The translations under genes were made by a program, and so were the position numbers. Positions 21,990 to 32,675 of a stretch of 64,000 nt of DNA are shown piece by piece; position 1 is the first letter of the stretch; every line of letters begins with the position of its first letter. The notes under the pieces are model-generated. The model searched no databases. It was not told where the DNA came from and saw only the letters and a program-made list of their open reading frames with translations. This stretch comes from Apus apus (lineage: Eukaryota; Chordata; Aves; Apodiformes; Apodidae), in the NCBI RefSeq assembly GCF_020740795.1, contig NC_067286.1:1111990-1175989 (forward strand), in the 5' to 3' direction.

Positions 21990-22615
21990 ACTCCCTGGCT
22001 CCCTGGGACATCCCCCTGGCAGCCCCTGGCACCCCCTGGGTAACCTCCTGACATCGCCCAGCATCCCTGGAATCCCCCTCAGCACCTCCTAGCATCACCC
22101 AGCATCCCTGGCATCTCCACCCCAGAACCCCTTCATATCATCCTGGCATCCCCCCTGACACCTCTGGGCGTCTCCTGGCATCCCCCTGAGTATCACCCTG
22201 AACAAACCCCCAGCATCCCTGGGCATCCTCCCAGCGCACTCTGGGTGTCTCCCCAAACATTCCCCAGGCACCCCATAGCATCCCCTCCAGCACCTCTAAG
22301 CATACCCAGGCATCCCTCCCAGCAACACCTCTGGGTGTTTCCTGGCATGTGCCTGGCATCCTTCCCTGACACCCCTGGGCATCTCCTGGTATCCCCATGA
22401 CTATCACCTTGAACATCGCTCCCACCACTTTCTGGGCATCCCCCCTGAACATCCCCATGGCACCCCTCAGAAACCCCCAAATCCCCTGGTATCCTCCTGG
22501 CATCCACCAGCACCTCCTGGAATCACTCCAGCACCCCCAGACATCTCCTGCCATCCCCCCCCAACACATCTGGGTATCTCCTGGCATCCTCCTGGCATCC
22601 CTGGCATCTCCCAGG
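21990..22615. repeat. Degenerate CTGGCATCCC tandem repeat, unit B
   Basis: Longer counterpart of the array at 13665-14115. The extra length accounts for most of the difference between the roughly 8.34 kb and 8.49 kb spacing of the duplicated units. Confidence 0.7.
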
Positions 22616-23433
22616 CAGCCAAACCCCCCGGGCGGAGCAGATGGCTGGGGACATTCCCCAGCCAAGTCCCTGTGCCGTGGCATCTGTCCCAGGGCGAGGA
22701 GCTCCCAGGCAGGGCCCCCGGGGTCCCCGCGGTGGGGTGGCCCTGGGGCTGGCTCTGAGGGCCTTTCCCGGGGGGTTCCCGGCCGGCTGTGCTGCTCCCG
22801 CCTCAGCAGCGCCAGGGGCTGCGAGGAGCTGGGGCCGTGCTGGGCCCCGGGCCGTGCCTGGAGGAGCTGGATTGCTCCTTCAGCCAGGGGCTGCGCGACG
22901 CCGGCGCGGAGCTGCTGTGCCAGGGGCTGCGGGGAGGGCTCCTGGGGACAGCCAGCGTCCCCTCCTTCCCGCCCGGAGCACCTGGCCAACCTGCCCTGCC
23001 AAGCCCAGGGCCCTGGCTGTTCCCCTCCCGCCCGCAGGCTGGGGAGCTGCGGGATGAGGAGGGGGATGCCCCCATCCCGCTGCCCTGGCGCTGCTGAACA
23101 GCTCTTCTCCTTGTCTCCTCCCCTCTCTTGCAAGACTCAGCACGGCCGGCTTGGCCCAGGAAGCGCTGCAGGAGCTCAGGCCCCACCTGAAGGTCGGATA
23201 CCTCCTGGAGCAGGACGTGCCTCGGGCAGGAGCCATGGCCAGGCTGCCTTCCACGCGGGTCCGGCCGGGAGCGATGGGGGACGGGGGCAGGAAGGTGCTC
23301 CCCTCCCTCGGGAGAGGTGCCCTCCCTTAGGAGAGCTCCTTGCCCCAAACGGAGCCTTTTCCAGCCCGATTCCCAGTGCTGCTGAGGTCAGAGCCTGCCG
23401 CACACTTGGGGGCACAGCGGAGAGTGTCGTGTA

Positions 23434-23439
23434 AATAAA
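23434..23439 (+). terminator. AATAAA polyadenylation signal, copy 3
   Basis: AATAAA in GTAAATAAAGACC. The roughly 40 bases just before it differ completely from copies 1 and 2, marking a local replacement in this unit. Confidence 0.6.
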
Positions 23440-23732
23440 GACCCTGGGACCGGTCCCAGGACCCCCCTGCTGCTGTTCTGTGTCCTCCCAGCCCTGTCCC
23501 CACCCTGCCCAGGGGCTGTGTCTGTGGGTCCAGCTCCTGCCCCCCAGCCCCGAGGGCTGCCTGATGTTCCCAGGACCCAGGTGCCAGCGCCAGGATCCAG
23601 GTCCCAAACTTCGTGCTTTCAGATTTTAATAGCAAAGAGAAATTCAGAAGGAAAGGTGACCTCCTCTGTGGCCAGGGCCACCCCAGCACCCTGCGTGTCC
23701 CCAGGGGCTCCCGGGGCCCAGCCCTGCCATCC

Positions 23733-26700
23733 TCACAGCGACGTCCCCAGGGTGCTGATGCCAACATCGTCATAGTCTGTGTCCCCCGGGGGCTGTTCCC
23801 GTGGGTCCCTTGTGGCTCCTGCGGGATTTGGGGGGGAGCAGCTCCCACCTTAGGGGACAGCAGAGGCCGGGCTCTTGCTGCATGGATTTGCTGCCTGCTC
23901 CCTGCCCACCACCACAGCCAAACCCTCCCCAGAGTTGGCTCTGCAGGGGACAGGGTGGCCGTGGCCCCTCTTACCTGTGGCTGGGCCACAGCTCCAGCTC
24001 CTCCGTGCCACCTCCCCGGAGATGATGTCCCCAGTGCTGGGAGCAGGGGACTCTGCAGGCACGGCCATGGCATCGTCGTAGCCATCCTGGAGGCTGTGCT
24101 CGGGCAGGCCTCGAGGGTCTGGGTGGGCAGGAGAGAGCCAGAGGCTGTGGCAGGGGTCTGGCTGTGCCACCCCCCTCCAGCCAGGCCAATGGGGATGTGC
24201 TGGTGGCACTGAGGCTGCAAGCTCTGCCAGAGCTGCAGCAGGGATTCATTAGCAGCAGGGATTCATTAGCAGCAGGGTAGGTGATTTGCTCATGGGAGCC
24301 ACAGCTGAGCTGGGTTGGCCCAGGCTAGGGAGTGACCATGTCCCCAGGGCTCCCTGCTGGGTGCCTGTCCCCACGTCCCTACCTGGAGCTGCACGGGGGT
24401 CACTCTCCTCCACGCTGTCCCCAGAGGGATAGGGCAGCTTCGTCCCTGACCCCAGGGACGGGGACCCTGGTAGGGGTGGGACGGGATATTGGGGCAGCCT
24501 GAGCAGGGCCACAGTGGCACCAGGGGACACCTCCGTGCCATGGGGACCAGCTGGTGCCACGCCAGCAGGACCTGGTGCTGTGCTGGGGCTGAACCCCCCA
24601 GCTTCGGGGACAAGCACCGGGCACGGGGGCTGCACCCACCTGAGCCACTGGGCACCTCCTCGTAGTTGGGTGCCTGGGTGTAGTCCAGCTCCTGGTAGAT
24701 GGCATCAGGGATGGCATCTGTGTCCCTGCTGGTGCCTAAATGACAACAGTGCTCACCCGGTGTCGTGGGCACAGTGGGTGTCACTGGCATCACCCCCTGC
24801 CCACCCGCTCAGCTGCCCCGTGGCGGGGGAACCCCGGGATCCCCCGCAGCACCTCTGGGACCCACCTCGGCGCCGAGCCCAGGCCTGGCACCCCAGCAGG
24901 GCCAGGGCCAGGCACAGCAGTGCCCCCAGGACCCCGCACAGGACTGTGGGCACCGACGCTGTCCCCGCGGTGCTGCTGCTGGGCTCGCCTGTGGGGACAC
25001 GGAGTGAGGAGGAGCCCCAGCCAGCCCAGCGCAGGGGGCTGCTGGCACGGGCACGGTTACCTGTGCAGGTGACACCATCCGGGCACTGGCTCCCTGCGGA
25101 TGGGGTGACCGTCCCGCCGATGTCATCCCCGTCCCCCTCACAAGTGACAAATGCGTGCCCGCTGGGGCCGCACGCCTGCAGGTGCCAGGGTGCCGAGGGG
25201 CATCTCCAGAGCCAGCGAGCCCCCTCCTCGCAGCGCACCCAGGCCAGCCAGGCGAGGGGCGGCTCCTGGCAGGGGCGGCCTCCAGCGTCCCCCCGTTCCC
25301 GCAGCCCAGCTGCCGGCAGACGGCGGTGGCCGTGTCCCGGCTGCTGTCCTCGGCACACACGCGGCCCCAGGTGCCGTTGTGGCGCAGCTCCAGGTGCCCG
25401 TTGCAGCGGCCGCTGCCGCCCTCCAGCCGCACGGAAAAGCTGCTCTGCAAGGGGGGAGCGCGGGCAGGGCTGTCAGCACCGCCGTGTCCCCTGCCCGGGC
25501 CCCGCATCTGGCGCCGCCCGGCACTGACCTGAGCACACGAGCGCTGCCCCCCGCCGCCGCGCCGGCAGCCGCGCGGGGCCGGAACCGGGCAGTCCCACAG
25601 AGACCCTTCGCTCCCGGCACAGCCCCCGGCATCCGCCCCACAGCGGCCCGCTGCCGGCACCCACGGCAGCCGAGCCCGCTGCCTGCAGCGCCGCGCCACA
25701 GCCCAGCTGGCGGCAGGCGACGCTGGCATCTCGCTGCTCCCAGCCGTCCTGGCAGACGCCGGCCCAGCTGCCGTTGACATAGACCTCCAGCCGCCCGGCG
25801 CAGCGCCCGGGGCCGCCCGCCAGCCTCAGCCGCCGGCTGCCTGTGGGACACCCAGGGGACCCGGCTGCAGAGGCCACTCGGGGGGCCAGCAGCCCTGTCC
25901 CCTGCCCGGGACACTCACCCGAGCAGACCACAGCCACCTCCTGGCTCGCCGACACGTTGCACAGGGCCGGGCTGTCCCGGCTGCTGCCACAGCGCAGCGC
26001 CGCGCTGCCCGAGCCCGCCACGGCCTGGACCTTCTCCAGCTCGCCACAGCCCAGCTGCTGGCACACCGGGCCCGCATCCCGCGGGCCCCTCCGCCACTCG
26101 GGCCCAAGCCCCCGAGCCCGTGGCCGCCTCCAGCCGCCCGTCGCACCGGCTCTGCCCCTCCACCAGCCGCAGGGGCTTCTCAACACCTGCAGCGGCAGCC
26201 CCGCGGGGGTCCTGAGCCCGTGCCGGGGCCCCGCTCCAGCCCCCAAGGGCCCTCAGCCCCCAAGGGCCCCCAGCGGCGGGGGGGGTCCCCTCCAGGCCTC
26301 TCCCGCCCCTTACCCTCCAGCGCGGAGCAGCTGACAGCGGCAGCGTGGCCGGGGGGGCAGGCGGGCTCCCCCAGCGCCGCCGTCAGGCACTCGCCCGGGT
26401 GCCGCTCGTTCCCCTGGCAGCGGAACGTGTCCCTCCACACTGTCCCGTTCCCGCCACCGAAGGAGCCCGCTGGGGGCACGGCGCTGGCGGGGCCGCAGCC
26501 TAGGTGCTGGCACAGCACGTGGGCGTCACGCAGGTCCCAGCCGCTGGCACACAGGGACCCCCACGCCCCCCCCCGTCTCCACCTCCACCCGCCCGGCGCA
26601 GCCCGAGCTGCCGTTCGCCAGACGAAAACCTGTGTAGGCTGCAGCAGGAAGGCCGGCTGGGGACACACACGCACACACAGAGACACAGGACGGCGGGGAA

Positions 26701-27952
26701 CCCCCCGGTGTCCCCGGCACTTACGGGAGCAGACGATGCCGGCGTGGCCAGCGCAGCCCTGGCTGCGGGGCGGGCTCCGGGCGCAGCTGGACAGGAGGGA
26801 CTCGTGGCCGCTGCAGTTGAAGCCCCCCTGCCACAGCGGCCCCGCTCCCTCCTCAGACCACAGCGGGACAGCAAGTGCCGCGCCGCAGCCCAGCTCCCGG
26901 CAAACCACCCGGGCAGCCTCCATGTCCACCTCGTCCTGGCAGACGCTGGCCCAGCTTTGGCCCTGCCACACCTCCAGCCTCCCGGCACAGGCACCGTCCC
27001 CACCAACCAGCCGGCTAAACCCTGCCGGGAAAGAGCCGGCTGAGCCCTCAGGGATGCACCAGCGAGTGCCCACCCGGACTCCTGCCTCCTACCTTGGCAC
27101 ACAACGACAGCGTCATAGCTATTGAAAAACGTGTAGGGTCCCCAGCCTTCGATCTTGCAGTCCCAGAGTGCAGCTTCATCCCCCCGGCACTCGACCAGAG
27201 CCAGGCTGAAGGGGCCGTCCCCTTCTCCATAGGTTTTTATGACATGGTGGGCACCAACAGCCAAGCCACAGCCCAGCTGCTTGCAAACCACCTCAGCATC
27301 TTTCATGGTCCAGACGTTGTCTGCCACCGAGCCCCAGCGTCCCTGCAGCTTCACCTCCACCCTCCCGTCGCAGGGACCCCTGCCCGCCGCCAGCCGCAGC
27401 TCCACCGCCTCTGCACCGGGCACCAGCGCGACCTCAGCCCTGGCCCCGGCACACGGCGGTGCTCCTGGCACTGACACCCCTCACCCTTCTCCTCTCACCT
27501 GCGCAGGTCACCCCTATGTCCCGGTCATGGCCACACAAGTGTTGTCCCCGTTCTGCAGACTGACACTCCTGCAGCGCATTTTCGCTGCCCTGGCAGTGGA
27601 AGAGATGGAGCCAAATCCTGCCGGTGCCTTGTCCAAATGGGGCATAGACAGACGCTCTGGCCACCGGGCCACAGCCCAGCTTCCGACACACCACGCTGGG
27701 CCAACCGGTATCCCAGCCGAAGTCGTACTTGCAGACCGAGCCCCACTGGCCCTCGTGCTTCACCTCCACCCTCCCGGCGCAGCGCCCGCCGCCGCCGACC
27801 AGCCGCAGCTCCTCGGTGCCTGCAGCCACGAGGGTGCTGAGCCCGGCACGGGGCTCAAGGGGCTCCCTCCCCCGCGGGCTCCCCGCGCCCCGCTGCTCAC
27901 CCCCACAGAGCTGCAGGCACAGGAGCAGCCCCAGCTCCCTCACAGGCACCAT
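23733..27952 (-). CDS. WC1/CD163-like receptor with seven SRCR domains, copy C
   Basis: Third array member, nearest to AIP. The start at 27952 has the same signal peptide. SRCR1 is intact and distinct from A and B (KYDFGWDTGWPSVV, HCQGSENALQECQSAERGQ). SRCR2 is intact and distinct (ADNVWTMKDAE, AHHVIKTYGEGDGPF). SRCR3 matches copy A closely. The tail has DGYDDAMAV and DYDDV like copy B. Small indels relative to copy A cluster at about 25265-26090 (SRCR7, SRCR6, SRCR5) with more near 26570, mainly in runs of C or G or in AAAA for AAA. They interrupt the frame of the membrane-proximal domains. As in copy B I favour consensus error but cannot exclude decay. The stop is TGA at 23733-23735 and the ATTAAA signal is at 23625-23630 (minus). 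Confidence 0.75.
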
Positions 27953-28029
27953 CCTGCTGTCCCAGGCCCCCCGGGGCGGGCTGGGGGATGTCTATCAGCA
28001 GCACTGCAGGCGGGAGCCAGCGGAGGCGG

Positions 28030-28105
28030 CACCTTCAGAGCCCTTATCAGGTGGGTTATCTCCCCTCGCCTCCAATAATCTGCTCTGTGCCCAAATATGA
28101 GGCTC
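28030..28105 (-). promoter_or_regulatory. Receptor promoter with paired GATA sites, copy C
   Basis: TGATAA (28044-28049) and AGATAA (28056-28061) on the minus strand upstream of the ATG at 27952, matching copies A and B. Confidence 0.5.
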
Positions 28106-28769
28106 GGCTGCGCTCCTGCCGTCAAAGCCCTCGCTGCAGCAGGTCAGGGCCGGATGTCCCCAAGGGGAGCCAGCCCCCCTTCCCAGCTCACCTGCCACCA
28201 GCACGGCCCGCCCGGGGGGCTCATCCCAGCCGTGTCCCCTCGCGGGGCTGACCCCACTGCCACAGCCTGGCAACAGCCCCATCCTGACGGCGACAGCAGC
28301 CACCCCAAAGGCTGCGCAGGGCCTCCCTCAGCACCAGCACGGGGCAGAGCACAAAGACTGCAGCCTGCCAGCACTCCTCCTTGGGCTGCTCTGCTTCCCG
28401 CGGGTGCCTGCAGAGCCCGGGGCGGGGGGAAGAGGAGCTGCAAGCAGCCCCCAGGCTCACCACAGCACTCGCAGGTGGCACATCCCCGGCCCCTCGGCGA
28501 GGCTGGCAGCACATGGCGGTGCCAGCAGGTGTGCCACCACGCCTGCCTCGCTGCGCCGGCAGGAAGGAGGCGGGTCTGTGTCCCCCACCCCCCGCCACTG
28601 GCACCGACCGCACGGGCTCCCTGGCCGCCTGCGGGGGCGCTGGGGACACCAGGCTTCCGCACGCCCATGGGGACGGGAAACGCAGGTGGCCCAGGGCCCG
28701 TGTGAGGTGCAGCCCCTGGGGATGCAGACGTGCAGGGGGACCTGCAGGCAGCACCGTGAGCTGAGGGGC

Positions 28770-28906
28770 CACAGACTCACAGGAGCCCCAGGGCTGGAAC
28801 ACACCCTTCAGATCATCAGCTCCAGCCTGTGACCAACACCCCCACATCTCCAGACCACGCCACCAAGTGCCACATCCAGCCTGTCCTTGAACACTGCCAG
28901 GGACGC
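28770..28906 (-). mobile_element. CR1 LINE tail in duplication unit C
   Basis: Same CR1 insertion as in units A and B, here in its original position upstream of the intact AIP gene. Confidence 0.65.
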
Positions 28907-29009
28907 TGCCTCCTCCTCTTCCCTGCCACGGGCCACCCGCAAACGCCCCTGTCTCGCCATCCCGGGGTGCTGGGGGTGCCCCAGTCCCTGATGTCACCCG
29001 GGATGTTCC

Positions 29010-29332
29010 CAGGGCTCAGCGCGGACCTGCCACGGCCCCCGGGCAGCCGCCGGCGATGGAGGCGACGGCAGCTCGACCTTCCTCCCCGCCACTGCCGGCC
29101 CAGAGCTCGCGCAGGCCCGTGACCGGCGGTCCCGAGGCGGGTTTGTGCCGGCATCCCGTCCCAAGGCCGCTCGGGGGCTCCGGGCGCGGCCAGACCCGAC
29201 CCCGCCGCCTCCGCCCCCCGCCCCGGAGCTGCCGCCTCCCCCCGGCAGAGGGCGCCGCCGCGGGGCCGAGGCCGTCCGGAAAGAGCCGAAGCGGCGGCGG
29301 AGGCGGCCGAAGCGGGGCGGGGCGCGGCGACG
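29010..29332 (+). promoter_or_regulatory. AIP: AIP CpG-island promoter
   Basis: CpG-dense sequence directly before the AIP ATG, with GC-box strings and no obvious TATA box. It is a head-to-head neighbour of receptor copy C, whose start lies about 1.4 kb to the left. Confidence 0.6.
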
Positions 29333-31033
29333 ATGGCGGAGCTGGTCGAGCAGCTGCGGGCGGACGGCGTGTCCAAGGAGCTGGTGCGGGAGGGCACCGG
29401 GCCGCTGCCCGATTTCCGCGACGGCACCAAGGTCAGACCGCACCGGCACCGGGGCGCGGCGGAGGAGGCGGCAGATGAGACGCGCATGCGCGCCTCCCCT
29501 TCTCCCCGGTGTCGCCATGGTGACGCCGCGGCCTACTTGTCGCCCTCAGGCCACCTTCCACTACCGGACGCTGCGGTGCGGGGATGAGGAGACGCCGGTG
29601 GACGACAGCCGGGCGCGGGGGAAGCCCATGGAGCTGATCGCCGGCAAGAAGTTCAAGCTGCCGGTGTGGGAGGCGGCGCTGCGGACGATGAGGGCGGGGG
29701 AGCGGGCCCGGTTCCGCTGCGACACCAAGGTGGGCGGGGCTTTATGTTCGGGGGGCGTGGTTTGTGTGGGCGGGGCCTGGCGCGGGGGCGCGGCCTGAGC
29801 AAAGGGCGCTGTGAGTTGTGGGCGGGGCCTGATTTAGGGGGCGTGGTTTGGATGTTGTGGGCGGGGCCTGCCCCGCAGCCACGCGCGGCTCGGCCCCGGG
29901 TGCGAAGGCGGGATCGTCCCTGTCCCCATCCCGGTCCCGCTCCCAGCACCGCCTCTCCCCTGCCCCCCAGCACGTGGTGCTCTACCCGCTGGTGGCCAAG
30001 AGCCTGCGGAACATCGCGGCGGGGAAGGACCCTCTGGAGGGGCAGCGGCACTGCTGCAGCATGGCCCAGCTGCATGAGCACTACTCTCTGGGCTACCCCG
30101 ACCTCGACGAGCTCCAGAAGAACCCCCAGCCCCTCATCTTTGACATCGAAGTGCTCAAGGTGAGGCACCTGCTGGTGCTGGTGGGGGGAAGGGTGGAGGA
30201 GGCTCTCCCACTACTCCCAGCCCCAGGTTGGGGGGAGCTCAGGGATGGCCCCCAGCACCCCAGCCCTGGGCAGGAGGGTGCTGGGGCTGTGCCCTCATGA
30301 TGAAGTGTCTGCAGGTGGAGGCACCTGGTTCCTACCAGCAGGACCCGTGGGCCATGACAGATGAGGAGAAGCTGCAGGCTGTACCTCGGATCCACAAGGA
30401 AGGCAACGAGCTGTTCCAGCAGGGCAAGGTGCAGGAGGCAGCTGCCAAATACTACGATGCCATCGCCTGTCTCAAGAACCTGCAGATGAAGGTGGGGCTT
30501 CCTGGCCCCCTGGTCCTACACCCCTCCAGCTGGGGTGCAGGGTGGGTGGGAGCACTGCCTCATTGTCCCCCCTCCGCCTCATCCTGCAGGAGCAGCCTGG
30601 CTCTCCAGACTGGATCGAGCTGGATCAGAAAATCACCCCCTTGCTGTTAAACTACTGCCAGTGCAAGCTGCAGTGCGAGGAGTACTATGAGGTGCTGGAT
30701 CACTGCTCCTCCATCCTCAACAAATACGAGGGTAAGGAGCCATGGGCCAGCCCGGTGGGGACTGGGGGGGATGAGCGGGTACTGGGGACACCCCCCAACA
30801 CTCTTCTTCTCCTCCACCCCCCCCCAGACAATGTCAAAGCCTACTTCAAGAGGGGAAAGGCCCACGCAGCTGTGTGGAACGTGGCAGAGGCCCACGCTGA
30901 CTTTGCCAAGGTGCTGGCCCTGGACCCCTCCCTGCGGCCTGTGGTCTCCAAGGAGCTGCGGAGCCTGGAAGCCCGGCTGCGGGAGAAGGACGCCGAGGAC
31001 AAGATCCGCTTCAAGGGCATCTTCTCGCAGTAG
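29333..31033 (+). CDS. AIP: AIP, aryl hydrocarbon receptor-interacting co-chaperone
   Basis: Cytosolic HSP90 co-chaperone that stabilises the aryl hydrocarbon receptor. Six exons join cleanly: 29333-29430 (donor AAG/GTCAGA), 29550-29729, 29971-30159, 30315-30491, 30590-30731 and 30828-31033 (stop TAG). The product is about 330 residues, the usual AIP length. The N-terminal half is the FKBP-like fold ([34 protein letters not shown]). The C-terminal half holds three TPRs ([54 protein letters not shown]), ending [11 protein letters not shown] with the C-terminal helix. The next gene, PITPNM1, converges on it as in human. Two 5' fragments of this gene lie in the upstream duplication. Confidence 0.97.
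29511..29524. promoter_or_regulatory. RFX X-box-like palindrome in AIP intron 1
   Basis: GTCGCCATGGTGAC fits the two half-sites of an RFX X-box with a two-base spacer, inside the CpG island. Motif match only. Confidence 0.35.
29729..29880. repeat. GC-box/CACCC-type repeat in AIP intron 2
   Basis: Several imperfect units of GTGGGCGGGGCCTG alternating with GGGGGCGTGGTTTG. Each is a potential Sp/KLF site, clustered within 150 bp of the start of intron 2. Confidence 0.65.
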
Positions 31034-31179
31034 AGCCCGTGGCCGCAGCCCAGAGCCCCACAGGTTCTTTTAGATATTCCACATGTGGAATGTTCATGGA
31101 TGTTTATTAATGTTTAATACAAATTTTACTTATTTGAAGTCATTTGGGGGGGGGGGCCTGGCCGCTCGCCACGGCAGAG

Positions 31180-31690
31180 CACTAAAAGTGACAGTATTAA
31201 GCCATGGTAGAACGGGGCTGACGTTCCTCACCGTGCTCTAGACGATGGTCATTGTCACACCGAGGTGACACGAGCTCAAGCCTGCTGCTCTCTGCCAACT
31301 TCTTTTATTCATCGTTTGGTGTTTTTTTATACTTTATGTGGGGCTCGGCCAGTGCACCCGGGGCTGGCCGAGCTGTTCACGGCCGGGGAGGGCTCGGGTG
31401 CCAAACCTCAGCGCCACCTCTTACCCCATCATGCCTCTACTTGGTGCCACATCCTGCATCGTCACCTCTCAAGGCTGCTGCTATCACCCCCAGGCCCTTT
31501 CCTCTCCTCTCCAGCATCATGTCAGTGTCGGAAATATTTTATATAGAATAACTGCTCGTTACTGCTATCTGTCTGAAACTCTGGTTGTGCTATGCTGAGA
31601 TAAAAGTAAAACTACTCGCAGGCAGCTGGTCGCTTAGAAGAATTGCTCATAGAGGTAAATGAAATAAAGCTGCAGACAGGGCAGAAAGGG
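31180..31690 (-). mobile_element. Possible fossil solo LTR (avian endogenous retrovirus)
   Basis: An AT-richer patch between AIP and PITPNM1. On the minus strand it carries a TATA-like box followed by AATAAA within about 40 bases, the promoter and polyadenylation layout of an LTR. No internal retroviral coding sequence is present, so it would be a solo remnant. Family, age and exact ends cannot be fixed, and it may simply be AIP 3' flank. A plus-strand AATAAA at 31663-31668 could serve AIP. Confidence 0.25.
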
Positions 31691-32212
31691 GTTGGGGAGG
31701 GGGGCAGCCTGGCAAGGCCTGGCCCCGAGCCCCGACTCGTGCTCTGTGGCTGTGTTAGAGCTGCCAAGTGAAGGTGCAGAGCCCAGGAAACACTCTGTCC
31801 TGGGCTCAGGGGGTAAAAGCAGCTCTAGGGCAGACAGAGCTCAAAGCAGGAGCTCAAAGCTGAGCCCACACTGCTGCAGCACCCTCAGCCCTATGGCCCA
31901 AGCCCCTGAGCCCAGCCCAAAGGTGATGGGTGGTGGCCAAGCAGCTGAAGCCCCAATATCACGACTGTCCCCTCCTGTACCAAAGGTTTAACCATGCAGG
32001 CTTGGGGTCGGTGCTGGGGAGCAATGGTGCACCCAGAGCCACCCCAGCTTGTCACCCTGCTGGTGACCCAAGTGCCATGCCCTGAGACTATCTCCCTGCA
32101 TGCTGCTGTGTCCCTGGGCTCTTGGCTGAGGCAGGAGGGGACAAGTGGCAGTGCTGCAGCCAGTGGGAACAGAGCAGCCACGTGGGCACCAGCGCCTCAT
32201 CTTGACATCGCT

Positions 32213-32218
32213 TTTATT
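32213..32218 (-). terminator. PITPNM1: PITPNM1 AATAAA polyadenylation signal
   Basis: AATAAA on the minus strand about 460 bases past the PITPNM1 stop at 32676. Confidence 0.65.
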
Positions 32219-32675
32219 TCACACCGCCACGAAACAGAAGAGAACAGAGGAACTGCTGCCCCAGTCCCAGCCCTGCCCCGTGCCTGGCGACACCCAAGGG
32301 AAATAAATAATGGGGAGCAGGGAGGTGCCACGTGCCCTGGGGGCGCAGCCATGGCTCCCCCAGCACATCAGCTCCCACATGGGGGTGGGCAAACCCCACC
32401 AGGCACTGCCCAGCAGCAGCTCTGCAGCCCCAAAGGACCTGGGGGGGGGGACACAGAGGGTGGAGGCAGAGCAGGGGGGACTCGTGGTGGATCAACCCCA
32501 AGGTGATGCTTCCAACCCCTGGAGTGGCTCAGAGCACTGTGCCCCGGGGTCTCGGGGGACCCAGCACCCTCATCTCCTTCCTATCAGCTCAGGGCCCATG
32601 ACAGGCTCTGGCCCCGGCTGCTCCTGGCTGGGAAATGAAGGCTGTGGCAGAGGGGGGATGGTAGCCCTGTCACCC

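Larger units (their letters stand above)
21400..23450 (+). pseudogene. Unrecognised plus-strand gene or pseudogene, unit B
   Basis: Repeat of the unit A segments: the PAEESSWELL exon near 21508-21532, the CCTGCAG-acceptor exon near 21630, the EELDCSFSQGLRDAGAELLC segment near 22850-22920, and a terminal exon from about 23135. In the terminal exon the CTGCCCTTCCACCGCGGGGT stretch of the other copies has lost several bases, which changes the C-terminus. AATAAA lies at 23434-23439. The product is unknown. Confidence 0.35.

Noticed and set aside
31180-31690. A complete endogenous retrovirus
   Set aside because: No gag, pol or env-like coding sequence surrounds the AT-rich patch; at most a solitary LTR remnant.
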